Below, in pieces: positions 1-13,000 of a DNA stretch of 64,000 bases; position 1 is the first letter of the stretch; each line of letters opens with the position of its first letter. The notes beneath the pieces were generated by a model. It was not told where the DNA came from and searched no databases. It worked only from the letters and a program-made list of their open reading frames with translations. The DNA lies in contig NC_018392.1 in assembly GCF_000208865.1 (NCBI RefSeq), positions 248,001 to 312,000 on the forward strand, in the 5' to 3' direction. The position numbers and the translations under genes are program-made. Origin of the DNA: Neospora caninum Liverpool (Eukaryota; Apicomplexa; Conoidasida; Eucoccidiorida; Sarcocystidae).

Positions 1-138
1 GGAGAGCGGGTCTTTCTCGCAAGTGGGGATGTTGTCTCCTTGTCTCGCAAAGGCGGCTTGGGTGCTCTTGCCTCGCAGGGCGGAGGCCTGCTGGGCGGAG
101 AGGGCGAGGGCGCCGAGGGTGACGAGGGAGAACTTCAT
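1..138 (-). CDS. N-terminus of a secreted protein, partial at left edge
   Basis: An ATG at 138 (minus) opens a frame that runs off the left edge, giving 46 residues. They start MKFSLVTLGALALSAQQASA, a typical cleavable signal peptide with a short charged start, a hydrophobic core and a small residue before the predicted cut. The remaining residues (LRGKSTQAAFARQGDNIPT...CEKDPLS) are polar and include one Cys. The protein should enter the secretory route, which in this kind of parasite could mean dense granule, microneme, rhoptry, surface or organelle. Nothing visible decides between these, and no domain can be named from 46 residues. The gene is divergent from the plus-strand gene at 4476. 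The start is supported by a stretch without coding signal directly upstream. Confidence 0.6.
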   Translation of the reverse strand, partial: MKFSLVTLGALALSAQQASALRGKSTQAAFARQGDNIPTCEKDPLS

Positions 139-3100
139 CTTGGGGAAACTGCGGAGAAAGGACATCACACGCAATGACTTGGCGGATGGAATGGGATAGT
201 TAAAGCGCAGTTTTAAAAAGAGGGACAAAAATGGGGAGGAAATATCGCCTCGTGCAGATTGCGCACCCGGGGGAGCGAGTCGGTGGTGGACGCGTCGTCT
301 ACGGGTGCCGACGAATGGTGTATCAGGTACGCGAGTCGCCGCAGCGTGGTACAAAAAAACAGCATAACTGCGGCGGAAAAGATCAGCTGGACAGAGTGAG
401 ATCTGTGCAGCATTCTCTTCTAAGGTACTACGTGCACAAGCGGCTTGGGGCCTCCCCGGAGCGCCTCCTCATGGTGTGTCCGACCGCCGCAGAAACAGGG
501 TCGAGGGGGAGGATGCATCCGCATCGAGCGACGCGGGGTATCAAAGAGGAAGATGTCTAATGCAAGTCGTGGAATCAACGGCAATCCAGTGGAAAAGAGC
601 AGGCCCTTGCTTCCGAAGCACACCAGCAGCCGTCACGCTTTCTCCATTGGTGCGACCGGATGCGAACGTGTGACGGGGAGCGGTGGGGACTTGCGTCCCG
701 GACCCGCCACAACGTTTTTCCAGTCAGAGCCTGTCTGGAACTTACAGATTGAGGAGGGAAAATGCTGGGCAGAAATCCGCGGAGAGGCGCAGGGAAACAA
801 ATCGGTTGGACAATCGAAAGAGATTCAGGAGGAAAGGAGTAAAGGAAATGAAAAGCGAAAGAATGGTGTTGGGGACTCGGAAAACACCCCGGGATCCTCT
901 CGGGACGCAGGAGAGCTAGCGTGGAGGGCGAAACTAGCCACGGCGCGGCGGGTTGCGCGCGAAGCGAGAGGGGGTCGAGACCCCGGCGGGATGTTAGAGC
1001 TCGACGACGATCCGGATGGGATTTGCTCCCCGATGTTCTCTTGCAGGGGGCTAGTTAGACGACTGACCGGACGCCAACCTGGCGAGTCCGATTTCCACCC
1101 GCGCCTGCTCGTCGCTTCCGGAGCGCCGTTCTCTGCCCGAATCTGGTTTGATGAAATCGATTGCCGAGCGAACGGCGCCCTGAGGGAGAATCTCGACACC
1201 CCGGACAACCCGAGCGTCTCGGCAGATTTCCGCCCATTGCTGACCCGCCCCATTTGCAGAAACCCGCGGAAGGGGGTCCAAATCAGCCAGCAAACACAGA
1301 ACGGTAGACATCGGTATACATTGCCGGCAGCTTCTGAACGGGGGGCGGCACTGCGTGCCTCCTCCACTCTGTCTTTCGAGGAAGATCAGACCAAAACCTG
1401 CAAACAGAGGCCCGAGAATCTTTCTTTCTGTCTGGAAAAAAGGAGACACAAATCCCAGAGAGCTACCACGCGGTGCACACCGACCGTGCCGTGTCGGTCT
1501 GGAGTCTGGGGGTTGGGCGAGGTAGCTCTTGGTTCCTTTTCCACGCCTGGAAGCACGGAATGCGCACACACACCATAGAAGAGATAGAAAGGGAATTCTT
1601 CCTCCGAGAACCTCGAATCCAGACGCGACGGCGAAGCAACGAAACACACGGGGACGAGAGGTGAGAGAGCGAGTGTAGGCCGAGGCGACGATCCGTCCCT
1701 GTGTTGTGTCTTGGGCTGTTGAGGGCCCACCGGGCACTCGAATGGACCCGGAGCGTTGCCGTCATGAAAAGAGCAGAAAAGAGAGAGACTGCATCAGATC
1801 TAGAGATTACAGCAACGAAAACAGGGCGCTACCAGGCTCCCCTTCGCTCCGTTACACAAAAGGGAGAGTCCTGGCGACACGCGCCCGCCTCGCTACTCAG
1901 TTTTTTCAACTCACACTGGGCCATGTCCAGAGAACGGGGGATAAGATGTGAGAAGGGATTTCCGTTTTTGACTAGCACACCACCTTTGCTTTTTTATATC
2001 GTTTCTGCATTTTCTGGGTGACTTGTTTCCGGCACTTTGACCAAGTCGCGGTTTTTCCCCTTTTTACTCCCGGCTCCGCGTGCTGGAAAATTTCAGCTTC
2101 CCTGGTGTCTGGCGTGTGCCGTAGATGCAATTCTTCCCGCTCTTCGTCGTCGCCGTATCGTTCGTACGCCTTCCGTTATCTTCACGTTCTCTCTCTCCTT
2201 TTTGGGGATTTCCCCGCCCTCTTTGCATGCGTTCGCTCTGTCTCCCTCGTTTTCGCCGTCGACTTTGTCCGGAGATACAATCGCAGCGCGAGGACCGGGG
2301 GGAAGAAGCGGAGAGAGAGAAAAAGAAATGGAGGGCGAAGGATCGACGAAAACAGACAGAAAACAAAGGAAGTGGAAGAGAGAAATGTAGGACCGAGAGG
2401 TGAAGAAGACAAGGCGTTCGGTCCGGGAGACACGGAAAACAAGTGGAACGCCCGGTGGCACCCTCGTCCTCGCTGGCCGCATTCCTTGGACTTGAAAGAT
2501 CGTCGTCGCGCTCGGATGCGATCAGAAAAGAGACAGAAATGTTGCCTCCTTTGCGCCTTTTAGAAACCTGGACCAAAAATCTCCAAAGCAAAGCTCGTTC
2601 TGCCCCGCCGTCTCCATGTCGCCCTCGTCGGGTTCCTGTCTCTCTCCCCTCTCGTCCCTCGCTTGCTTCGCTCCTCCTGTCCATTCCAGGCCAGAAATCG
2701 GCTGTACGTCCACCCAAACCACTTGTGCGAAAGGTGGCTTCGCCTTCCGGGTTTACTGCAGAAGGACCAGACCCGCGACAGTGTCGAGGTCTGCCTGGTC
2801 GCGTCTCTCGACGTCTCTCTGCCTCCTCCTCTTCATCGTTCTTCTCACGTCCATAAACGCCGAGGGGGTGTCCATCATCTGCGACGCCCTTGGTTCTCTG
2901 GGAAGTAGTGGCGTGCGCATGCTGTCCATAAATCCCTCCCGGTCTTCTCTTCTTTGGGCTCGAGGAGGGCCACCGTCTTCACTTGCAAACTGTCTCGTCG
3001 CTTCTTCGCCAGCTCCAGCTTTCCTCTCTCCCTCTCTCCCCACCCCGCTCCCTGCCTCGCCGGTGTCTGAGGGGAAAGACAAGCTTTCCACTAAGCCCGC

Positions 3101-4475
3101 ACGGTGCCTTTTGACGTCTCCTGCCTCCTCTCCTCGGCGTCCATTTCCCTCAGGGGCGCTGGCGTCCTCTAGATCATCTTCTTTCGCTTCCTCTCTCTTT
3201 TTTTCTCCTCTCTTTTCTTCTTCTCTCGTTTCTTCTTCCCTCGTTTCTTCTTCTCTCTCTTGCTCTTCTCTCTCTTCCTCTGGTTGGGGACCAAGCCCCG
3301 CGTACAAGCCTCTTGGGGCCGCTGCGAGTCTCCGAGGCGCCTCTTCCTTCTCTTCCTTCGCTTCGGCTTGTGGGTTTCCACTCTTTCTTCTCGACACTCG
3401 AGACGACGAGAGCCAAACGCAGACCTGGGCTGTGCCCAAAAAGCGCGTTTCTCACTCTCGGACGCGCACGCGAAGAAGCGTCTGGATGAAGCGGAAGCCC
3501 AAGAAACAGTACACGGTGAGACCGGAGCTCATGTGAGCAAAAAAAGATCGGTGCTCAGCCCTTTTGGCGTCACACCGGCGCCTGTGGAAAACTCGGACAA
3601 GCGTGACGGGAATCGCTGTGACAGCAAACGGCAACGTTGTTTCCCTTTTTTTGCTTTGCCTCGTAGAGGGAAGGTACACGAACGGAGCGCTCGAGTGAGA
3701 ATGACAGTGAAGCAGCTGCGATCCGCCCAGAGAGTGGAAAACGGCTCCTGAACCAGGAGCGACTCGACACGGGGTCTTCTGCCGTTTACACAGAGAAGAA
3801 GTTGCATGCATACGAGGAAAATCTCGCTCTGCGAGACATCTAGCAGATGGCGAGATGTGTTTTTCTGTGTTTTGTGGTCGGCTCTGCGCAGTATAGCTCA
3901 ATTGACACTCTGGAGGCGCTGCAACAGACTGAGGGGACTTTGACCGCGGGGAGAACGCTGCACGCCAACTGGCTGTCTCTGCCGGGCGGGGTGTATCTAC
4001 ACCGGCTGAAGTACTCTGTTCGCGGGAGCGGCCGTCTTCCAGGCACCAGGAGCCGCAGAACCGAAAATCTGGACTTCCAGGACGATTTCGAACACGCGAC
4101 GGAGCCGGCCGTATAGAGAGGGCCGGCGAGAGAGAAGGCAGAAGCGGGAGAAGGGAACGAGAGGAGAGACTGCGATGCGGGAAAAAGAAGAAAGCGAAAG
4201 AGACACGCCTTCAGCGTATATCCTTGGTTGACTCCCTCGTTTTAATCTGTTCTCGGAAGTAGAAACTAGCAAGCCGATTTCCAGGGAGACGAAAGTGAAG
4301 ACGCCACAAACGCGAGAGAGACAGCGAAGAAGCAGAGGCGTCTGAAAGCTGTTCTGTCTTTTACCAACCCTGTTCGCTCTTCTTCGTCTCCCTAGAGCCA
4401 CTGTCGTCAGGGTGTCTTCTCTCGCTTCTTTCCTGCTTTTCTTCCCGTCTTTTTTCTGTTCTTCCCACCGTCACG
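139..4475. other. Divergent intergenic region with presumed promoters and 5' leaders
   Basis: This 4.3 kb separates two divergent starts. Several open frames exist (for example 445-1578 and 2616-3536 on plus), but they have random-looking composition, no recognisable motif and no exon partners, so I do not call genes. Much of 1900-3400 and 4330-4475 is strongly pyrimidine-rich on the plus strand, as in the 5' leaders of the other plus-strand genes here. A small tandem repeat sits at 3214-3260. TGCATGC, a common apicomplexan AP2-type motif, occurs at 3803-3809. Confidence 0.5.
3214..3260 (+). repeat. Short tandem repeat, ~15-bp unit, three copies
   Basis: About three consecutive copies of a unit like CTCGTTTCTTCTTCC lie inside a longer TC-rich stretch of the intergenic region. 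It looks like simple-sequence expansion in leader or promoter DNA. No coding role is visible. Confidence 0.7.
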
Positions 4476-6234
4476 ATGCTCGCCTCGTCTTCGGAAGAGA
4501 GACCGTCTGTCTCTCGCGCCTCTTCCTTCTCGTCCAGCGCGCCGTTTTCGCTGTCGGCTGCGGACCGGCGACTGCTGCTGCTGTCCCCGGCGACGGTGAT
4601 CTCGCAGCGAACGCCGAGTCATCTTTCTCGTCCGGAAATCGTCGAGTTTTTCTCGCGTTTCGGGAGTTTGTGTGGACCTGGAGACGGCCTCGCGTTCCCC
4701 AGTGATCGGCGAGACAAGCGGCTGCTGATTCGGTTCCAGCGTCTCCAGGACGCCGTGCGGTGCCTGAAGGCTCAGGGCGTGTCTCTCGAGCGTCGCGGCG
4801 ACGAAGAGCACGACGGCGAGGCGAAGACGAGCGAGAGAAGAATCGACGATTCCGGCGCGCTCTCTTCTCTCGCAGCAGGCGCCTCGTGGGGCCAGCCTCT
4901 GCAGCTCAGCCGCGAAGACAAAATCAAGCTCTCTGCGCTGCGCGGCAACGCGCGCGCCATGCAGCTGCTGCACAAAGAGGGAACGCTGAAGCGGCTTCGA
5001 GAGAGGGAGAAGAACAAGGAGACACCTGGGCAGCCTGGCGACAGCCAGCAGCCAGGCGCCCGCCCCCAGCTCTTTCCGGAAGAAGCCGAGGGTCTTCCCA
5101 GCGGAGACAGAGAGCGGGAGAGACACCCGGCACATCGAGTCTCGGACGACGCAGGCCCAGAAGACCGCGAAGAGCGAGATTGGTTCTTCACTTCCCGGTC
5201 TGCCGCCGCGGAGCGAAGCACCCAGAGAGAGGAGGCGGCAGGGAGACAGCGTCCGGCGTCCGGCGCGGACCCGGCGACCAGCCAGAGAGAAGGGAGACCG
5301 AACGACAGTCCCCTCATAGACCTGCTTTCTGGGGCCTTGATCGCAGACCAGCTGAAACAGACCGAGAGCGGAAGAGCGGGATGGCTCGGGGCGGACCTGC
5401 GGCGACCGGCGCTCGGCGAGGCAGGGGTCCCTTTCGCTTTCCACGAAAGAGCGTTTGGCTGGGCGGACGAGCCGAGCCGCGGGACCGAGCAAACCCTGAG
5501 GGGAGGCGACGGCGAAGACGGATTTGAGGAAGCAGACGAAGACGCGAAAGCTGCGAGACGCGCGGCCGAAACGGCCTTCATACGGTGAGAGGAGACACGC
5601 AGACAACCTGGAAGGGGCGGGAAGGTCCACGGGCGCCACAGAGGGGAAGCGAAACAGTTCATTCCTCTCTCGAGCGCGAGGAGAGACACGTGAAAAAAAG
5701 AGAATTACCACTTCCTTGCGGTTCCATCGCAACTGCTCGTTCGCGACTTAAGACTGGGACTGGGTTCCTATCGGCGGCTCCTGAGCGTTTCCGAGTTCTA
5801 TGGGTTTTCATCCTTAGATGTCCTACATTAACCTGCCTTGACACCGTCGTTTAGTCGTCGTGTGTTTCTGTGCTTCGATCTCCAACTTTTCCTTCCAGCC
5901 TTGAGAAGAGAACCCAGAGCGTTTGTTGTCTCGCTACCGTGCGTGGGTTTCTCTTTGCCGTGTTTTCGCATCGTTGTTTTGTCGCGGTGTCCGAAAAAAG
6001 ACGTAGCTGACTTCCTCGGCGCTGAGCCGGACGCACGTGTTTTAGGTGTGCCTAGACGTGGATGTTTCTCTTGTCAGGCGAAGAGCAGAGGCGACGCACA
6101 GCTGGATGATTTCCTCCCTGGCCGGCTTCGTGTTCAATCCTGAGAACCCTTACGACAACTTCCTCATTCCTGCTCTTCCCCGACCCGCTCCGGCCGTCTC
6201 GTGTCAGACGCCCCCGGCCGTCCCGCCCATGTAA
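4476..6234 (+). CDS. RRM-like segment protein of unknown function, two exons
   Basis: Exons 4476-5584 and 6078-6234 give 421 aa. The junction ATACG|GTGAGA to TTGTCAG|GCG keeps the frame (two plus one bases, Arg). Residues about 25-105 resemble an RNA recognition motif: a beta strand RRLLLLSPATVI, a helix RPEIVEFFSRFG, a strand KRLLIRFQ and a helix RLQDAVRCLKAQG. The usual RNP aromatic residues are not obvious, so this is fold-level resemblance only. Residues about 145-185 (LSREDKIKLSALRGNARAMQ) look helical and conserved in style, the middle is low-complexity and charged, and exon 2 holds a compact non-repetitive end (SSLAGFVFNPENPYDNFLIP). The start follows a CT-rich leader. RNA binding is an inference; I do not recognise the family. 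Confidence 0.6.
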
Positions 6235-9200
6235 CTTTCTGTTCCCGCTTCTTCGTTTCGCGTTGTCGGCCCTGTCTAGATGGAAAGCGCTGTAGGTGGT
6301 TCCTGTCTCCGAGTGTGTGTGAAACTGTCTCCTCTGCGTGGGGCTCATCGGTAGGGCTTCTTCCTGTTCTTCTCTTTTTGTTATGGCTGCAAACACAGTT
6401 TCCTCGCTCTCTCGGGATTCCCCCAGAGAGCCGGTCCGCAGGTCCGAAGGACCATACAGTTTCAAGAAAAAACCAAAGTTCGCGCGAAACACAACTTCTC
6501 TCACCGTTCGAACCGTCCTCATATCCTCTGAAGATATCATTTACATGGAAACCAGCCCACTTACATACAGATATATGTAACTAAACACGCATATTCCGAT
6601 GTCTTGAGAATTTTTTATGCGGGATTTGCTTGCTGGAGCAAGCTGTGTTGGCCGCAGTCACTTAAATTGCAGAAGATATCTACGGCCATTCAACAAATTC
6701 ATCGAGAGGCGAGAACCAACCACGAGTCAAGTCCAGATCGCATCGTGTCCAGCGTCTTTTCATATCCATATATATATATATATATATGGATATGTGTGCT
6801 TGTAGGCAAAGGCATGAGTATGCTGGAATCTGCGAAAAAAGGGATGGCAGTCTGGGCCATGTGATGCACGTTTTGTAGGAGAAAAAAAAACCAGCATAAA
6901 TCGATAAACCTCTTGCAGTGTCGTCACTCTGCCCTCCAGACAGAAAAACCTAAACCCTAATTTCTGTGCGTATTCGTACATGTGGGAGCAAAAAAGGTTA
7001 GCTACTACTTTGCCACTTTGGCCACATGACTACTGTGGGTAGCAGGAGAGATGTATTGTCAAATACTTCTTCGGCAATGCTCTTGTCGTGGCAACCCGCC
7101 ACACATCCACACGTACATTCATAAATACATACGTGTATATATTTACATGCATCTGGATATGCACATGTGTGCGTATATATAGATATATATATGCGTTGAT
7201 ATGCATACATATAAATATAGATGCAGCGGTAATGAGACATTTGCTATTGGCCAACTTGTTTGCTTGTAAAAGGATGTTTCTGTCTAGGCATCACCTACTC
7301 GCAACATCCCTTGCTTAATTATCTGAATCTTTGCTTCCCTTCTCTTCAAAATCCAAGGCAGACACAGTCAGCCTGCGAGTTGCCATCTTTCTGTGGACAC
7401 TTGAGAAGAAAAAGCGGAGCAGTTTTCTCTTCCCGAGAGCCTGTCGCATTTGTTAAGAACTCGTACCCAAGACCGGGGCTGGAGAGCATGAAGGAGAGAA
7501 GAAAGGCGAGAAGAGAAAAAGGACCAGAAGCCGAGAGGAAAACTAACGGAGAGAGTCGCTAGCATCAACGGCGAAGACCGACTCCTACAAAAACTCGAAC
7601 AACTCACGCACACAGGGTGGTTTTAGTTCCGGTCGGAACGTCGCAGGAGGCGGCAAGAACGATATTTTAAGCGGTTACTGCCAATGCCTGGAAAAAAGAA
7701 CTACACGCAGCCTTATTTTGGACCGCTACACAACTACACAAAGGGAGACAGGGGCAATCTCCTTCACTCTGTGCTTCGATATTTGTCTTTATCCATGCGC
7801 TGCGTCACGTGAGGCCTCTCCAAGAGGAATGGAGCAGTGAAGGGAAAGTAGGAGAAAAAATAACCAGGCACATGGCGAGAGAAACCCGATGAGGTCTTTC
7901 CATCTCGCGTGTATGCTAAAAAGTTGGGAGGTAAAGTGCGCTTCTTTGCTGCACCACAACGCCACACAGGTTGTTCTTCCTGTCCTTTCTTCTCTCTCCG
8001 ATTGTCCCTCTCTAATCTGCCCTACCAGTCGATGTGTCTCTATATTTTCTTTGTTTTCTATCTCTCTACCATCCCCTCTATGTGTGTAAGCCAGCACCAA
8101 TCTGCGAGAGTCTCGCCGTGGCTCTGCTTGTTTGTCTCCGTCGATTTCTGTCTTTTGCCTGTCTAAACCTCTTTCTTCCTTTCTCCCTACTTTTGTCGTC
8201 GACGTCATCCTTCTCTCTGCTTTTGGTAGTTCACCTTGGCCCGGTGACTACCGTTCCACTGGCTCGTCGGCTTTCTCCGGCATTTCACTCCGATTCTCGC
8301 CTCTCTTTTTCTCTCGCTAGGTGTCTCTCTTCGTCTCTCTCGTTCTGTCTCGTTCTCTCTACGCAGTTCATTGTTCTCTGTTTCACTTCTGTCTCCTCTC
8401 CTCTTTTGATCTCACTGTTTTTTCTCAGGCGTCTTTGGATGGAGACGCCGCACAGTCCCTCTTCTCTGCCTGTCTGTGGGGAAACAAACGCGCTAGCAAG
8501 GCCGGTTTTCGGAGATTTTCAGGAGAAAATGCAGCGGCGAAGAACACCCGACTCCGCAAAGTGGTTCTGTTGTGGCGGCAGAAAACAGGCAAAAAGAGGA
8601 ACGTACATGGAGAACTAGCATTTTTGCCTTCTTCGATTTTTCTCCTCTTTAAAAAACCTCTAAAGTCTGCCTTTCTTCATTGTTCTGCCTCTTTCCTCTC
8701 AGGAGCGTGCTGCGGGTCTCGCGCGCGTGTGTATGCCGTCGAGCAACGAGAACGCAGCAAGGAGAGAGACAAGATGAGCAGTCACACGGCGCAGATGCCA
8801 TTGAGAAACCGAAGCACACTGCCAAAAAGTGTCTCTCTTCTCTTTTTTCACTTCCCCTTTGCCTCTCCTTCCCCTTTCCTCTCCCTTTCCTCTCCCTCTC
8901 CTCTTTTGTCCTCGCTGCGGCGAGACGACGAGAGTCACCGCGAGAACCTCAGGGAGACAGGGAGAAAAGGACGGAGAACGTTCAAAGTGTGTCGAGTAAG
9001 GACACATAGCCCAAAAAAGAAAGAATTACTCATTTCCGGCAGGGAAGGGACGTATGGGGGGAAGGAGACAGGTCGACAGAAGACGCGGATAGCTCCCACC
9101 TCAGCCAGAGAGAGCGAACGAGGCGGCCGACGAAAAGACGCGAGAAGGATGGAGAGTTCCACAGATGCAGAGAGGCGCCATGGCGATGCCGGTGTGTAGG

Positions 9201-10012
9201 CCGAACCTGTCTCGCGTTTTGTCGCGTCTGGTATTTCCTCTTACTTTCTACACGAGTCAATGTCGCTTTCGGAGAAACACAGAGGAAAGGAGGTTGACGA
9301 AATTATTTCCTTTCTGGTTCTTCTTCTTCGTGGTGTGCCACGCTGGATTTCCAGTTCACGCGTGCATGCTCTGCCGACTTGGCCCCCATCGAGACATCTC
9401 CTGGGACGCCTGCAGTTTCGTTTCTGATTTCGGTTGTTCGCTCTTATTTCCTGATTTCTAGTGTCCTTCCTTCCCTCTCTCGCAATCTGACCTTCTCCCT
9501 TGTTTCGTCTCTCCTCCCTGCGGCCTCTCTCGCTCCCCTGTCGTCCACGGCCCGTTTTTTTTCTCCTCTCTCCCGCCTCGTTCTGCTGTGTCTCGCTCTG
9601 ATTCGCGATTTGTTTCACGTTCTTCTTCTGCCTTTCCTTTCTCCCTTTTATCTCCTCGTTTCTCCTCAACATTCCACGCTCAGGCGCCTTCGAGCCTCTC
9701 TTATATCTCTGTTTTCTCCCTTTCCGTTTTTCTTCGTTTCTCCAGGCTCTTGACTCCTCTGTCGTGCCGGCGCAAATGGAACACTCTGACAGATAACGAG
9801 CACGAGGACCTAAACTACGGAATCTAGGATAGAGATGCATCCCATCGCTAGAACCCTAGATGGGCCTTTTTGAAGACTTCTCTCCCTCCTAGTTGGCCGT
9901 TTCCTTCCTCCTGTTCATCTTCATTGTCTCCTTGTTTCCCTCTTCCGCCCCGTCGTTCCTGTTGTCGTCACCTCCTTTTTCTCCTGTTTCTCCTTTTCTC
10001 TTCTTCCCCAAG
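6235..10012. other. Intergenic region between two plus-strand genes
   Basis: I see no supported gene in this 3.8 kb. It holds a perfect hairpin-forming AT microsatellite (6761-6794), further TA-rich DNA (7136-7220), a telomere-like CCTAAACCCTAA (6950-6961), and long CT-rich tracts from about 7950 to 10012. The last tract runs into the RRN3 start and is probably its promoter and 5' leader. The 292-residue open frame at 8321-9199 has low-complexity Ser/Leu/Phe composition typical of a CT tract, not of a protein. Confidence 0.5.
6761..6794. repeat. (AT)10 microsatellite inside a perfect inverted repeat
   Basis: CATATCC, ten AT units and GGATATG form a perfect palindrome of 34 bases. The same GGATATG flank occurs next to other TA arrays in the window (14284-14290 and 14379-14385), so these arrays may share an ancestor. 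Confidence 0.85.
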
Positions 10013-13000
10013 ATGGCGGGGAACCCGAGGCAGTCGCTGGCGAATGTCCTGCACGATCGGGCGGGGCAGCGCTCTCGCCGGAGTAGCGACAACGAAACGG
10101 TTTTAGATTCGTCCTTTTTCCTCTTCCCTCCCTCACCTCTCACTGGATCTACAGACAGCGCACAGGGTCGGTCGCTTCCTCCTTCTCTCCCGGCTTCCCC
10201 CAATATCTCTGCTTCGCTTCCCCGCTTCTCTCCTTCCCTTCCTTCATCTCTTCCTCCCCCCGTTTCTTCTTCTCTGTCTTCTCTGTCTTCTTCTCCGACG
10301 CTGCCGAGTGCTTCCTTTGTGGCTTCTGCAGGCCGCGGTTCGTGCGGCGAGAAGAAGCAAGGGAGTGACGAAGGCGAGAAAGATGCCTGCAACTTGAACT
10401 GCGCAGGAAGCGCGAAGCGGGGGTCTCTGGCGAGTGCGAGGTCGCCGGGGACTGTCTCCTCCCTTCAAGAGAGCGACGGGCCTTCGAGCATGGAGAAGCA
10501 CGCAGACGGCGCAGGCGCGCCATCTTTTTCCGAGTCGCGAGGGCGGCGAGCGACGGAACACGGCTCCTCGAAAGCAGGGGAGACAGCTCTGTCTTTCCCA
10601 GACCCGCCCAGCTCGCCAGGGGCGCGATTCACAGTTTCGCGTGCGTCTTCGCCTTCGCTGGCGTCTCGCAGTCGGTCACCAGACACCCAGTTGCCTGCCC
10701 CGCGACAGTCTCTTCCTTGTTCAGCCTCTGCCTGTGGGGCTCGGGCCGCCGTCAACGACTCGCGGCTCTTTTCTTCTTCTGCTCACTCGGCGTCTTCGCC
10801 CCCTCTGTCTCCGCCTGGCGACCCAAACGGGACGCCGCTTTTGCGTCCAGCTACTGCAGATGCGCCCTTGTCGACTTCTCTCCTTTCTCTCCCCACTTCG
10901 TTCTCCTCTTCGCTCGGCCCCGCGATGGGTCTCTCCCGCGCCCGTGCAGTCTCGGTGCATCCTTCGTTCCCGGCTTTCTCTCCACCTGCGTCGGCGGTCG
11001 ACAGACCCCGAGGCGCCGCCCCGCCGCCGTTCTCGCCTCCGAACGCCGCGTCGGACATCCTCTCGCCGCCTCCCGACCTCGTGCTGTCTCCGGCGTGTGA
11101 GCCTGTCCCGTCTCTCGCCAAGACGGGAGAACGCCCTGCGTCCTTTCTCCTCTCCCCGCCCATGGTCGCGGAGAAGAGGACCGCGCGGCGCGGCTCCGTT
11201 CCCTTCTCGCCGCCCAGTGGATGCTCAGAAGTCCTCTCGCCGCCGCCCGACCTCCTGTCGCCATGCAGTCCCCTCCCGCCTCTGCTGAAGGAGAGCGAGA
11301 GGCCGGGCGGTCGCCTCGGCGGCCAGGCCGAGAGGACAGCGAGCGCCCGAGGGCTCTTTGAGGCGCCGCAGAACTTCGCACAGGGCCGTCCGGAGAAACC
11401 CGCGCAGTCCTTCTTCTTCCCGCCGCCGCCTTCGCCCTTTGGCGGCAACGCCTCGGTGCTGAGACTCGGCGCCTGGCTGGCAGAGCGGCCAGGCCTGGAC
11501 GACGAACGCTTCACGCCGCTCCTCGAGAGCTTTCTGCTCCACTTTGACTTCCTCGCTGCAGGGAAAGAGTCCAGGCGGATTCAACAGGACCAGCAGATCC
11601 AGCGAGATCTGCGCCTCGGCGAAGACGAAGAAGGCGAAGTCTCCTTCTTCCGCCCGGTGGGGAAACACGAGGAGAAGAGCGAGGCGCGCACCGGCAAGCG
11701 AGACGAAGACCAACGAAGGGGAAAAGACCAACTCGAAGAATTCGAAACCACGCTCCTTGACATCCTCGGCCTCCGCGGCGGAAACGGAGTCCACACCTCC
11801 GTCGACATCCTCGTCGGACAACTCCGAGAAAAGTAACTCCACTCACACGCAGCGCCAAGCTACACATACGTACCAGTATATGTAAATGCAGATATACACA
11901 TATATATATATGCACATGTGGAGAGGCACGCGTGTCCAATACGTACCTGATTCGGCTATCCAGCTTGTGTCTCTGTCGTCACGGGTACTCACGTAGATAT
12001 ATATATATATATATATATATGCAGGCGCATGCGTGCGGGGCACATCTATGTAGAGATAGATCTACGCATGCATGTGTGCATACGTGTGTATGTGTCTTTA
12101 TAGGGTTAGCATGATGTACACGTGTGAAGGTGTTTGCGTCCATATTGCATGCGCTTGTATCTTTTTATGGGATGTTTTTTCTGCAGACCTCACCGCCACA
12201 AAGCAACGGGAGAGGAGGGCGAGCCCGCGGGAGGCACGACAGGGGGAATACGAATCGGCGAGAAGTTTTTCTTCGCCGACAAAGTTGCTCTCAAGTCTCG
12301 TCTCCGGCAAATCCTGCAAGCGTGTGGTGAGAGCACAAGAAAAACCAGAGAGAGAGAACAGAACAGAGAGAAGAGCTAGAAGAACACTCGAGAAGAGCGA
12401 GAAGAACACTCAAGAAGACAGAAGAACGGTGGATCCGCGTGACCTTCTATTGCTTGATTTCAGTCGTTTTTTCCAGACCCTTTTGCCAATCTGTTCCTTC
12501 GGGACGCCGCCGCTTTCTCACCTGCGAATGCTTCTTCATCCGCATGGCGCCAATGCTCATCTCCACGTTTTCTGCGCATTCTTAGCTTCCTCCTTTCCCA
12601 GGCGTATCCTCTCTGCTTTCTCTTTGCCATTCTCCCGAGTTCACTGGGTCAGGTTGTGTCGCTCTCTGCGGTTTCACTGACCGTTCGCCCGCGCAGCGCC
12701 TCTGGCCTTCGATCTTTGCGGCCTGCGTGGACTGTCTCCTGCTAGCGCCTGCTGCGTTCCTTCGCCGGACTGCATTCCGAGTGTCTCCTCTCGCCCGGGG
12801 TGTCTCCTCTCGCCCGCTGTGTCTCTTTTTGGAAGGGGAGGCGCGACTTGGCTTCCGTTTGCGTCCCGTGTCTGCGTAGCTGTGCATTGCAAGAGGTGCG
12901 TGTATTTCTCGTGGTGCATGCGAGAAACTCCCGGAACGCTCGGCTGGTTGGGGTTTGCAGACGACGAGGAAGAATTGCGCGGAGACGACTTCGAGCTAGT

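Noticed and set aside
445..1578. 377-residue plus-strand open frame
   Set aside because: Random composition, no motif or splice partner; it lies in the promoter side of the minus-strand secreted-protein gene.
2616..3536. 306-residue Ser-rich plus-strand open frame
   Set aside because: It is the translation of a CT-rich tract and tandem repeat; the opposite strand gives an equally long Lys/Glu frame.
8321..9199. 292-residue plus-strand open frame before RRN3
   Set aside because: The low-complexity Ser/Leu/Phe/Arg content is explained by CT-rich leader DNA; no conserved motif.
9893..10012. In-frame upstream extension of the RRN3 exon resembling a signal peptide
   Set aside because: It would start at TTG, and the hydrophobic residues come from a CT-rich leader. 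The first ATG is at 10013, and a Pol I factor should not be secreted.
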